A DNA stretch of 38,752 nt from an uncultured Acidimicrobiales bacterium. Its GTDB lineage: Bacteria; Actinomycetota; Acidimicrobiia; Acidimicrobiales; SHLQ01. The stretch is from the NCBI GenBank assembly GCA_938002955.1, contig CALLAA010000203.1:1-38752 (forward strand), given 5' to 3'. The position numbers and the translations under genes were made by a program. This document shows positions 14,147 through 21,421 of this stretch, in pieces (position 1 is the stretch's first letter; every line of letters starts with the position of its first letter). The notes under the pieces were generated by a model. That model saw only the letters and a list, made by a program, of their open reading frames with translations, did no database searches and was not told the DNA's origin.

Positions 14147-15532
14147 ATGGCCACATCAGCGACCCAGAAGGCATCGGCCGAGGAGATCGACGGTGAGGAG
14201 CGTTTGCCCGTAGGGGCGATTCTCCTCTTTGGTGCGCTCGTCTTTGCCGTTCTGCGCCAGGGTGCGTATCACCAGTGGCAGCATCAGGTCTTCGCTGTGC
14301 TCGTCGGTCTGGCTGCGGCTGCACTCCTCGGCTCTCGCCAAACGCTCAACGCCCTACGTAGCGCGGCGCTGATCATTGCACCGATCGCTGCATCGACGAC
14401 GATCAGCATGGCGCTCTCCACCGATCGGTCCGACGCAGGGAGCACCGTGCTCGAAGTGGCGATGGTCGGGGTAGGAGTCGCGGTTGGACTTGCGATCCCG
14501 CGCAGCACCGTCGATGTCGCAATCAACGCCGTCCTCGTCATCGCACTTATCGTTGCGGCTACGGCCATCTGGGGAGTCGCCACGCAGACCACGCCGTGGG
14601 GCCGGGTCACCGAAGGTGTCTGGAGGGGGTCGAGCTCTCTGACATACGCAAACGCAGCCGCCAGCGTCTGTGGACCCTTGGCGCTGCTGACCTTTGCACG
14701 CTCAGCGCTGACCGACAGCAGGTCGCATGCCGTTGCGACGGTCGGACTCACGATTGGATTCGCCTCGACACAGAGCCGGGGCGGCGCCTTGGCGCTTGCC
14801 GCCGCTGGCCTCGGTGTCGTTGCCTACCTCGGTATTCGGCGCTCCTGCGTGTCGGGACTACCTATCGTCGCCGGCGTAGCACTAGGCGCACCGCTCTTGC
14901 TCCTTCGAGCCCCCACCGATGCGGCGCCGCAAACCGCCCTCGTCATCGGGGCCATCGCCGTCGGGTTGGCCGTGACCGCCTCGGCCTGGCCCTACCGGGA
15001 CCGGGTCCCGAAACCGACCGTGGTACTCGCAGCCATCGTGGCTGGAACCGTGGTGCTCGGGCTCGTGACCGGTGCAGCGGACCCGCTTACCGAACGCCTC
15101 ACCCTACGATCAGGCACGACGTCGCAAGGAGCCGACGCTGACGTTCTGTTCGGCGACCGTGCAAAGGAATGGTCCACCGCCTGGGGTGAGTTCACCGAAC
15201 GACCAATCGTTGGACATGGCCCCGGCGTCGTCGACCTTCGTTGGCAGGAGGACGGCCGAAGCTTTCGTGCACTATTCGTCCACAACGAATACCTCGAGTT
15301 CGCCGTGACACATGGGCTGCTCGGCATCACAGCCCTCGTTGCATCAGCGACCCTCGCGATACGAAACATACGTCCCACGGCAGACACCTGGCCGCTGCTC
15401 TTCGCCGTAATTGGCTTCTTGTTGCACTCGACCGTCGACTTCCTGTGGCATCTCCCGGCGCTCCCCGTGCTGTTCGCCGTGATCGTTGGTATCGCCCTGA
15501 GTCGAACAGACCTGATCGGCTCGGCTACCTAA
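14147..15532 (+). CDS. O-antigen ligase/polymerase-like membrane protein
   Basis: 461 residues with about ten or more hydrophobic membrane segments from residue 20 onward. Signatures of the Wzy_C/WaaL family are present: STQSRGG in the middle (a conserved arginine before small residues) and a long extracytoplasmic loop containing GDRAKEWSTAW, RPIVGHGPG and HNEYLEFAVTHGLLG, followed by final helices with an HSTVDFLWHLP segment. Such proteins join lipid-linked glycans to an acceptor or polymerise them on the outer face of the membrane. A monoderm has no lipid A, so the acceptor here may be a cell-wall polymer or a protein. The gene stands apart from the carboxylase operon (44-base gap) and is followed on the same strand by a secreted modular protein 65 bases away. 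A role in glycosylating that protein is speculative. Confidence 0.82.
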   Translation: MATSATQKASAEEIDGEERLPVGAILLFGALVFAVLRQGAYHQWQHQVFAVLVGLAAAALLGSRQTLNALRSAALIIAPIAASTTISMALSTDRSDAGSTVLEVAMVGVGVAVGLAIPRSTVDVAINAVLVIALIVAATAIWGVATQTTPWGRVTEGVWRGSSSLTYANAAASVCGPLALLTFARSALTDSRSHAVATVGLTIGFASTQSRGGALALAAAGLGVVAYLGIRRSCVSGLPIVAGVALGAPLLLLRAPTDAAPQTALVIGAIAVGLAVTASAWPYRDRVPKPTVVLAAIVAGTVVLGLVTGAADPLTERLTLRSGTTSQGADADVLFGDRAKEWSTAWGEFTERPIVGHGPGVVDLRWQEDGRSFRALFVHNEYLEFAVTHGLLGITALVASATLAIRNIRPTADTWPLLFAVIGFLLHSTVDFLWHLPALPVLFAVIVGIALSRTDLIGSAT

Positions 15533-15597
15533 AGCGCCGCTCTCTGCCTGCCGATTTGGGAACTGACAGTCATGTCACCCCTCAAACGGCGGAGAAC

Positions 15598-17544
15598 ATG
15601 TTCATACAACGTCAACGACGAAACACCCCGGTCATTCTGATCGCGATCATCGGCATCCTGACCAGCATCTTGGCTCCAGCCGGACTCGCTGCGGCCGGGT
15701 TCTCGAGCCCGGTGAGCGAAGACTCTTCTGTCGGTGGTGACAGCTCCGTAGGCAGCGATAGCTCGGTGGGTGGCGACAGTTCCGTGGGCGAGGACAGTTC
15801 CGTCGGAGAGACCGTCGACGACATCCCGGCCCGAATATCGAGCGTCGTCACGTTCGTCAAGGACAACGGCGCGACGTCGCACAATGGTGGCAAGCTCCTG
15901 GTCGATGGCGCACCGTTGCCCAGTGACTGGATGCATCCCGTTGCAGCCGGGCAGCGACTGGTAACCGCCGCTGCCGCAGACGGCTACGAGGTCACGAGCC
16001 TGTCCTGCAACGATGTCGACACCGGCTCGTCGATCCCGGTCGTGAACGGATACATCGACACCGGCCAGGGACAACACGTCATGTGTGAGGCCGTGTACGA
16101 CGACCTTCCCTCCGAGATCAAACTTGACGTCGTCATCGAAAACTCGGTCGGTTCGAACCTCACGCTCTCCGACATCGCCGTGACACTCGACGGACAGACC
16201 AGCCCAATCGGGGCTTGGACGATCGTCGACGGGGGTGGCCACACCATCCAGTTCACCGACACGGCGACACATCTGGAATCGATCGCCTGCGAATCCAACG
16301 GCGAGGTCGAGGCCGTTCACGTCTACCTCTCCCAAGGCTATTTCGATGTGGAGAATGGCACCCAAACCACATGCACGGTCGTCTACAACGACTCCCCCAG
16401 CGAGATACGAGTTGAGACCATCCTCGTCAACGAGCTCGGCACGTTCGAATACGCCCCCGGCGGCCGTGTGGACAGCCTCCCGATATTCGACGGTCAGCCA
16501 TTCTTGGTGAACGCAGGCCCGCACCGAATTAGCCCAACGCTTGTGTACCAACACGAGCTTGTCGGAATCACCTGTACGAACGACATCACCGGTATCGACA
16601 TACCCGTCGTAGACGGAATCGTCGACATTGGCGTTGATGAGCTCGTTACCTGTGTAATCACGGTGACCAACCCGCCACACCTGCAGGTCAACAACGTCAT
16701 CTACTCCTCGACGACAGCTATCGACGACGAGGACCTCGATATTCGCGTCGACGGCCAGCAACTCGATGACGGCTCGGTGTTCTACGGCCCCGTGGAACCG
16801 GGATGGCACCGAATTTCGTTTACTCCATCAGCGGGTGACTTCCATTCGGTCTCCTGCACCCGTGGCGGCCATGACGAGTGGTCGCCACGCATCTGGAACA
16901 ATCGCACTCGCATCTTCGTGACGAGCGGCGACGACATCACGTGCGATGTCATCACCACCTCGCAGCCAGGAACAATCGAGCTGCAGACCGAGATCATCAA
17001 CGACCACGGCGGCATCGCCGTACCGGCCGATCCGGCACTGCGGGTTGATGGCCGCGAAGTCACGATGGGAGCGCCATCGCCCGTCGGCTCGGGCACACAC
17101 CGGGTATGGGCGGGCAGGTTGTTCGACTATTCGAGGACATCATTCACCTGCGAGGACGTCGATACGGGCGAATCGGTCGAGCGGCTCAACCAGCGGATCG
17201 AGGTCGCTGACGGACAGAACGTCCGTTGCACCGTCGTGTACAACGATCGTCCCGTGAAGGTCAGCTTCTCTACCGATATCACCAACGATGATGGCGGCAC
17301 GGCCCTGCAGACGACCCCAAGAATCGACTTTGGATCCAAGCGCACCCGACACGGACAATTCCGACGCTTGTCTGCTGGCAGCTACGAGCTTGGAGCAAAG
17401 GCCCTTCCTGGGTACGAGCTGATCGAGATCATCTGCGACCGGAACGGCACCAGCGTCGAAACGTATGCACCGGGCGACGTGCTCGTGGCATCCATTGGAG
17501 ACCGGGTGAGCTGTACGTATTCCTTCGATGACGTTGCGTCGTAA
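15598..17544 (+). CDS. Secreted protein with hexapeptide repeat and six cysteine-paired modules
   Basis: 648 residues from the ATG at 15598 (GGAG at 15591-15594). The frame is open from 15241 inside the preceding gene, but only this start gives a signal peptide: basic RQRR, a hydrophobic stretch about 11-33, then AAAG. Residues 41-70 are five xDSSVG hexapeptides. Residues about 79-645 are six modules of 90-95 residues. Each has a first Cys (137, 231, 326, 420, 518, 613) and a second Cys 26-29 residues later (163, 259, 352, 449, 544, 639) within a C.VVYND-like strand that ends the module. This resembles prealbumin-like/SpaA-type beta sandwiches of surface proteins. No catalytic motif, LPXTG anchor or C-terminal membrane segment is seen, so it is probably released or held by other cell-wall contacts. 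The function is unknown. Confidence 0.75.
   Translation: MFIQRQRRNTPVILIAIIGILTSILAPAGLAAAGFSSPVSEDSSVGGDSSVGSDSSVGGDSSVGEDSSVGETVDDIPARISSVVTFVKDNGATSHNGGKLLVDGAPLPSDWMHPVAAGQRLVTAAAADGYEVTSLSCNDVDTGSSIPVVNGYIDTGQGQHVMCEAVYDDLPSEIKLDVVIENSVGSNLTLSDIAVTLDGQTSPIGAWTIVDGGGHTIQFTDTATHLESIACESNGEVEAVHVYLSQGYFDVENGTQTTCTVVYNDSPSEIRVETILVNELGTFEYAPGGRVDSLPIFDGQPFLVNAGPHRISPTLVYQHELVGITCTNDITGIDIPVVDGIVDIGVDELVTCVITVTNPPHLQVNNVIYSSTTAIDDEDLDIRVDGQQLDDGSVFYGPVEPGWHRISFTPSAGDFHSVSCTRGGHDEWSPRIWNNRTRIFVTSGDDITCDVITTSQPGTIELQTEIINDHGGIAVPADPALRVDGREVTMGAPSPVGSGTHRVWAGRLFDYSRTSFTCEDVDTGESVERLNQRIEVADGQNVRCTVVYNDRPVKVSFSTDITNDDGGTALQTTPRIDFGSKRTRHGQFRRLSAGSYELGAKALPGYELIEIICDRNGTSVETYAPGDVLVASIGDRVSCTYSFDDVAS
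15718..15807 (+). repeat. Five tandem 18-base units encoding xDSSVG
   Basis: Five in-frame 18-base units encode E/G/S-D-S-S-V-G five times just after the signal peptide of the secreted modular protein. The amino acids are identical but the Ser, Val and Gly codons differ between units, so the peptide appears to be under selection. A sixth degenerate unit may begin at ETVDD. Confidence 0.85.
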
Positions 17545-17550
17545 CGAATG

Positions 17551-18705
17551 TCAGGCCCTCAGCCGATAGCTGAAGGCAGCCATGCCATCTCCAGCGAATG
17601 TGTCAGGCAGCAATCGACCACCTCGCCCCCATGGTTCCCACGGACCGCTTAGCTGCTGTGGTTCAAGCTGTGGGAGCTCGGTGGCGATTCGCTCATCCAC
17701 ATCGGTGGACTCAGATTTGGTGAGTGTGCAGACGGAGAACACGATCTGACCGCCCGGCTTCACGAGGCCGACAGCAGACTTCACCAAATCAAACTGCAGT
17801 CCGGAAAGCTCATCGACGTTTGACTGTGTGATGCGCCAGCGTGCATCTGCTCGTCGACGAAGCGACCCGAGACCCGAACACGGTGCGTCGATCAAGACAG
17901 CGTCGGCAGAACTTGCGCGGTAGGGCGGATTCGTTGCGTCAGCGACAACCGCGTGCACTGCGGTTCCGGTGTCTTGAGCAGCTTGGCGAATAAGTCCGGC
18001 CCGATGTTCGTGGAGATCCGAACCGATCACCACTCGTTCTTTGGTCGCCACCTCGCCAGCAATGTACGTCGCCTTGCCCCCGGGAGCTGCGCACAGATCG
18101 AAGATCAACCCTGACGCCTCGACAAGTTGGGACACCTCCTGGGAGGCGAGGTCCTGGCGGTAGCCGTCATCACGCGTGTGGGTCGTCGCAGCGGTGTTCA
18201 TTGCCCGGAGCACCCCGACCGACCGGTCGCCGAGATCGGCCTCGAGTCGCTTCAGAATCCAATCGGGGTAGCTGAGCTCGATACCCGGAGTCGGCCACTG
18301 GGTTTCGCTCTCGCCAGCCTTTGCCACCTTGCGGAGCACCGCGTTCACGAACCCACGGCCGCGCTTGGGCGTCGCGGCAACGGTCGAATCGACGGCAGCG
18401 TGCGCTGGGACCCGCATGAATTCAATCTGGTATGCCCCAACCCGCAACGCGGCTCGTACTCGAGAATCAACATCGTCACGATCGATGAATCGGTCAACCA
18501 GGTAATCGAGGGCACGCTTCATTCGAGTAGCCCCGTAGACCAGCTCGGTCACGAACCCACGATCTCGGGTATCGAGTCCCGACTCTTCGAGCAGCGTTGG
18601 GAGCAGCAGGTTTGCGTACGCCCCGTCCTTCTCGACGCGTTCGAGCGCCTCGATCGCGATGCGTCGAGCAGTGGCGCCGACCTCGCCCGATGGGGTGTCA
18701 GCCAT
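17551..18705 (-). CDS. rsmB: 16S rRNA (cytosine-967-C5)-methyltransferase RsmB, compacted
   Basis: 384 residues from the ATG at 18705. The frame is open to 19083 but that part lies across fmt and has no family similarity. Residues about 9-130 are the NusB-like RNA-binding domain (FVTELVYGATR, FVNAVLRKVA). The methyltransferase part has DLCAAPGGK at 203-211 for S-adenosylmethionine, DAPCSGLG with Cys276 (release) and FSVCTL with Cys326 (nucleophile). About 50 residues normally found between the linker and the GW..QD.ASQ motif are missing: RAMN at 167-170 runs almost directly into GYRQDLASQ at 181-189. The enzyme methylates C967 of 16S rRNA. The start overlaps the fmt stop by 8 bases, giving def-fmt-rsmB. 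Convergent with the secreted-protein gene, 6 bases apart. Confidence 0.92.
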   Translation of the reverse strand: MADTPSGEVGATARRIAIEALERVEKDGAYANLLLPTLLEESGLDTRDRGFVTELVYGATRMKRALDYLVDRFIDRDDVDSRVRAALRVGAYQIEFMRVPAHAAVDSTVAATPKRGRGFVNAVLRKVAKAGESETQWPTPGIELSYPDWILKRLEADLGDRSVGVLRAMNTAATTHTRDDGYRQDLASQEVSQLVEASGLIFDLCAAPGGKATYIAGEVATKERVVIGSDLHEHRAGLIRQAAQDTGTAVHAVVADATNPPYRASSADAVLIDAPCSGLGSLRRRADARWRITQSNVDELSGLQFDLVKSAVGLVKPGGQIVFSVCTLTKSESTDVDERIATELPQLEPQQLSGPWEPWGRGGRLLPDTFAGDGMAAFSYRLRA

Positions 18706-19618
18706 GCATCTCCTCGGTGGTGAAAGTCTTACCGTTCGGTTGTGCGCCGTTCGCCCAGGCCGCAGCATCCATACGGGGTTTGCCTGCGGGCTGCACGGTG
18801 ATGAGGCGAAGACCGCCGCTACTTGCGCCAACGACGAGGTCCTGGATCTGTCCCGGTGGCGGCCCGTTGGCGACCAGCTCGGCATCGTGAATTTTGAATC
18901 GCTCGCCGTCGAACGTCGTCCACGCATTTCCCACACGAATGATGCGGTGCAGTTCCTCGGCTGGCCGTTTCCAGTCGAGTTCGAGGTCTTCGGTGCGCAA
19001 CTTTCGTGCATACACCGTGTCTCCGACTTGTGGGGCCGCGTCCACAAAGCCTCCTCGTAGCGTCTCGACGAGTAGTTCCGCACCCCGGATGCTCATGTCG
19101 GACCACAGCGACAGCAGCGTGTCCGACGTTGTAATCGGGATCTCCACCTCGGCCCAGACATCGCCCTCGTCGAGACCTTCGACGACACTCATGATCGCAA
19201 TAGCCGTCGTTGGGTCACCGGCCAAGATCGCTCGTTCTACGGGGGCAGCGCCACGCCACCTCGGCAAGGCCGAGAAGTGGATGTTGACCATCGGAATCTG
19301 TTCGAGCACATGAGGCCGGATGATCTGTCCAAACGCGACGACGACCGCAAGATCGACTGGATTCTCGGCGTGAACCGCGAGCAGATCGTCGACGTCGGTG
19401 GCAACCGGCAGCCCTAGTTCGAGCGCCGACGCCTTCACCGGGGTTGGTGAAGTTCCCTTGCCTCGGCCACGACGCTTGTCCGCTCCCGAAACAACAAGCG
19501 GAATCTCAACGCCTGCTTCGTGCATAGCGACGAGGCTTGGTACAGCAATTTGTGGGGTGCCCAAAAACGCGACCCTGCGGATTGCGCCGGGATTACTCGG
19601 CGGGAGTGGCAGGCTCAT
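18698..19618 (-). CDS. fmt: Methionyl-tRNA formyltransferase
   Basis: 306 residues, normal length. The N-terminal Rossmann-like domain starts VAFLGTPQIAVPSL. Catalytic residues are seen as NIH at 112-114 (Asn112, His114) and Asp150 in GLDEGD, with the expected 38-residue spacing from Asn to Asp. The ALPRWRGAAPVERAI loop at about 117-131 is typical. The C-terminal OB-like tRNA-binding domain is present (about 205-300). The enzyme formylates Met on initiator tRNA with 10-formyl-tetrahydrofolate. The gene starts 6 bases after the def stop and overlaps rsmB by 8 bases, so formylation and deformylation are co-expressed. Confidence 0.96.
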   Translation of the reverse strand: MSLPLPPSNPGAIRRVAFLGTPQIAVPSLVAMHEAGVEIPLVVSGADKRRGRGKGTSPTPVKASALELGLPVATDVDDLLAVHAENPVDLAVVVAFGQIIRPHVLEQIPMVNIHFSALPRWRGAAPVERAILAGDPTTAIAIMSVVEGLDEGDVWAEVEIPITTSDTLLSLWSDMSIRGAELLVETLRGGFVDAAPQVGDTVYARKLRTEDLELDWKRPAEELHRIIRVGNAWTTFDGERFKIHDAELVANGPPPGQIQDLVVGASSGGLRLITVQPAGKPRMDAAAWANGAQPNGKTFTTEEMHG

Positions 19619-19624
19619 AGTGCC

Positions 19625-20206
19625 CTACGGCAGGGTCAAGCCGGAGGAGCCGGATGCACCCGGAAGCGTGAGGCCGAGTTCAGCGCTCATCGCTGCTGCC
19701 GAACCATCACCTATCTCGGCACGCTGGCGGAGAATTTTCTTCGCTTCGCGCTTCTGCTCATCGTCGAGGTGCTCGAGGAGCAACACGCCGTTGAGGTGAT
19801 CGAGTTCGTGCTGAAACAGACGAGCTTCGAGCTCGTCGGCCTCGATATTGACTTCGTTGCCATCGAGGTCGATACCTCGGATGTGGACGAGCTTTGGACG
19901 GGTAATTGCCCAGGAAAGGCCGGGGACCGAAAGGCACCCTTCCATGTATTCCCACTCTTCGTCGCTCTCAACGATCTCGGGGTTGATGAGCGCCTGCGGG
20001 TTCTCGCCCTCTTCGAGGTCGTACACGAAGAGACGCTTGCGAACGCCGACCTGCGGCGCAGCGAGCCCGAGCCCGGGCTCGTCGTACATGGTCTCGAGCA
20101 TGTCCTCGACCAATCGGACGAGCGCGCCGTCGATATCGGTGACATCTTTCGCGACCTGCTTAAGAACAGGGTCGCCGTAATGACGGATTCGGTACGGTGC
20201 GCTCAC
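19625..20206 (-). CDS. def: Peptide deformylase
   Basis: 193 residues from a GTG at 20206; no later in-frame start precedes the conserved region. All three deformylase motifs are intact: GLGLAAPQVG at 45-54, EGCLS with metal ligand Cys91, and QHELDHLNG with His133, Glu134 and His137. The enzyme removes the N-formyl group from new proteins at the ribosome. About 30 residues of Ala/Gly/Ser-rich tail follow the catalytic domain. First gene of def-fmt-rsmB. The 70-base gap to the divergent methyltransferase gene must hold both promoters. In related genomes priA is directly upstream; here three genes intervene. Confidence 0.96.
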   Translation of the reverse strand: MSAPYRIRHYGDPVLKQVAKDVTDIDGALVRLVEDMLETMYDEPGLGLAAPQVGVRKRLFVYDLEEGENPQALINPEIVESDEEWEYMEGCLSVPGLSWAITRPKLVHIRGIDLDGNEVNIEADELEARLFQHELDHLNGVLLLEHLDDEQKREAKKILRQRAEIGDGSAAAMSAELGLTLPGASGSSGLTLP

Positions 20207-20276
20207 GCCTTCAGGATACCGGGTTCACTTGTCCCTGACAGGCAGCGATACGGCCTTCGTTCGATAGCGTTGCGCT

Positions 20277-20903
20277 GTGGATCCACAACCCCAATACTTC
20301 GACGCCGAACCATCGGTCGCATCCAAGCAGCGATCGATCGAGCTCGTGCTGCCCGACGTGTTCCTGGCGCTGACGACCGATACCGGTGTCTTCTCCGGAA
20401 GCAAGGTGGACGGCGGATCCCGATATCTCCTGCAGGAGCATCCGCCGATCGCCGATGACGTGACGTCCATCCTCGACCTCGGCTGCGGGTATGGACCGAT
20501 CGGCCTCGTCGCAGCGAAGCGTGCCCCGAACGCCCACGTGTGGGGTATCGACATCAACGAACGTGCGATAGCGCTCGCGAACGTCAACGCCGAGGCGAAC
20601 GACATCGTGAATGCGACCTTCTGTACCGCCGCTGACCTCCCCGCGGACCTGCGCTTCGACCTCATCATCTCGAACCCGCCGATTCGCATTGGCAAGACAG
20701 CGCTACACGAACTGCTGACGACATGGCTCGACCGCCTCACCCCACAAGGAAGAGCGTGGATGGTCGTCCAAAAACACCTGGGAAGCGACTCACTGGCCAG
20801 TTGGATGTCCGATGTGGGCTGGGCGACCGAACGTCTCGGATCACGCAAGGGCTTTCGGATTCTCGAAGTCCTCGCTCGTGAACCGCAGGAGTCACCGTCA
20901 TGA
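20277..20903 (+). CDS. RsmC-like class I methyltransferase
   Basis: 208 residues from a GTG. The S-adenosylmethionine site is clear: ILDLGCGYGPIG near residue 65, then the acidic GIDINERA strand and a SNPPIR motif near 139-144. The NPP motif with this domain layout marks methyltransferases that modify an exocyclic amino group, and the TGVFS start and DLGCGYGPIG match the catalytic half of RsmC (16S rRNA G1207 N2). It lacks the extra N-terminal domain of E. coli RsmC, as in other short homologues. The 3' end overlaps the TrmH-family gene by 4 bases (20900-20903), so this is a two-gene RNA-modification unit. The exact target base is inferred. Confidence 0.85.
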   Translation: MDPQPQYFDAEPSVASKQRSIELVLPDVFLALTTDTGVFSGSKVDGGSRYLLQEHPPIADDVTSILDLGCGYGPIGLVAAKRAPNAHVWGIDINERAIALANVNAEANDIVNATFCTAADLPADLRFDLIISNPPIRIGKTALHELLTTWLDRLTPQGRAWMVVQKHLGSDSLASWMSDVGWATERLGSRKGFRILEVLAREPQESPS

Positions 20904-21421
20904 AGAACCTCGACCCCACGGGCCTCAAGCGCTTGCACCGAGACTGGCGTCGCAAGACGACACAGAAAATCTCGATGATTCTCGACAGCGTGCAAACGCC
21001 GTACAACGTCGGAACGATCATCCGCACTTCCGCCGCCTTGGGAGTGGAGCACCTTTGGCTCGTCGGCGCGACCGAGTCACCCAACCACAACAAGACCAAC
21101 AAGACCGCGCTCGGAACCCAGCGATATGTCACGTGGACGAACGTCGAGGAGCCGGCCGAAGCCGTCGCCGAGGCCAAGGCCGCCGGCTACACGATCGTTG
21201 GCATCGAGCTCGCCGACAACGCCCTTCCCCTGCACGAGCTCGACCTGTCGGGCCAGATCTGTCTGGTCGTCGGCCACGAAGACCGGGGCCTGAGCAAGGA
21301 CATCTTGCCGCTATGCGATGCCGTGGGGTACATCCCCCAGGTTGGCAAGGTCGGTTCGCTAAATGTCGGCGTCGCCGCATCGATTGCCGTGGCAGAAACC
21401 CGCAGGCAAGGCTGGAGCTAG
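20900..21421 (+). CDS. SpoU/TrmH-family RNA 2'-O-methyltransferase
   Basis: 173 residues with the three SPOUT motifs: NVGTIIRTSAALGV (motif 1, conserved Asn and Arg), LVVGHEDRGLS (motif 2) and PQVGKVGSLNVGVAASIAV (motif 3) forming the knotted cofactor site. Short SpoU proteins of this type add a 2'-O-methyl group to tRNA or rRNA riboses; the target is not evident from sequence. Co-expressed with the RsmC-like gene through an ATGA overlap. Its TAG shares the four bases CTAG with the TAG of the convergent molybdopterin gene. Confidence 0.9.
   Translation: MKNLDPTGLKRLHRDWRRKTTQKISMILDSVQTPYNVGTIIRTSAALGVEHLWLVGATESPNHNKTNKTALGTQRYVTWTNVEEPAEAVAEAKAAGYTIVGIELADNALPLHELDLSGQICLVVGHEDRGLSKDILPLCDAVGYIPQVGKVGSLNVGVAASIAVAETRRQGWS

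Noticed and set aside
15241-15597. Upstream in-frame extension of the secreted modular protein
   Set aside because: It overlaps the O-antigen-ligase-like gene, is Arg/Pro-rich out-of-frame translation, and would bury the signal peptide.
18706-19083. Upstream in-frame extension of rsmB
   Set aside because: It lies within fmt and lacks similarity; the ATG at 18705 gives the normal RsmB N-terminus.
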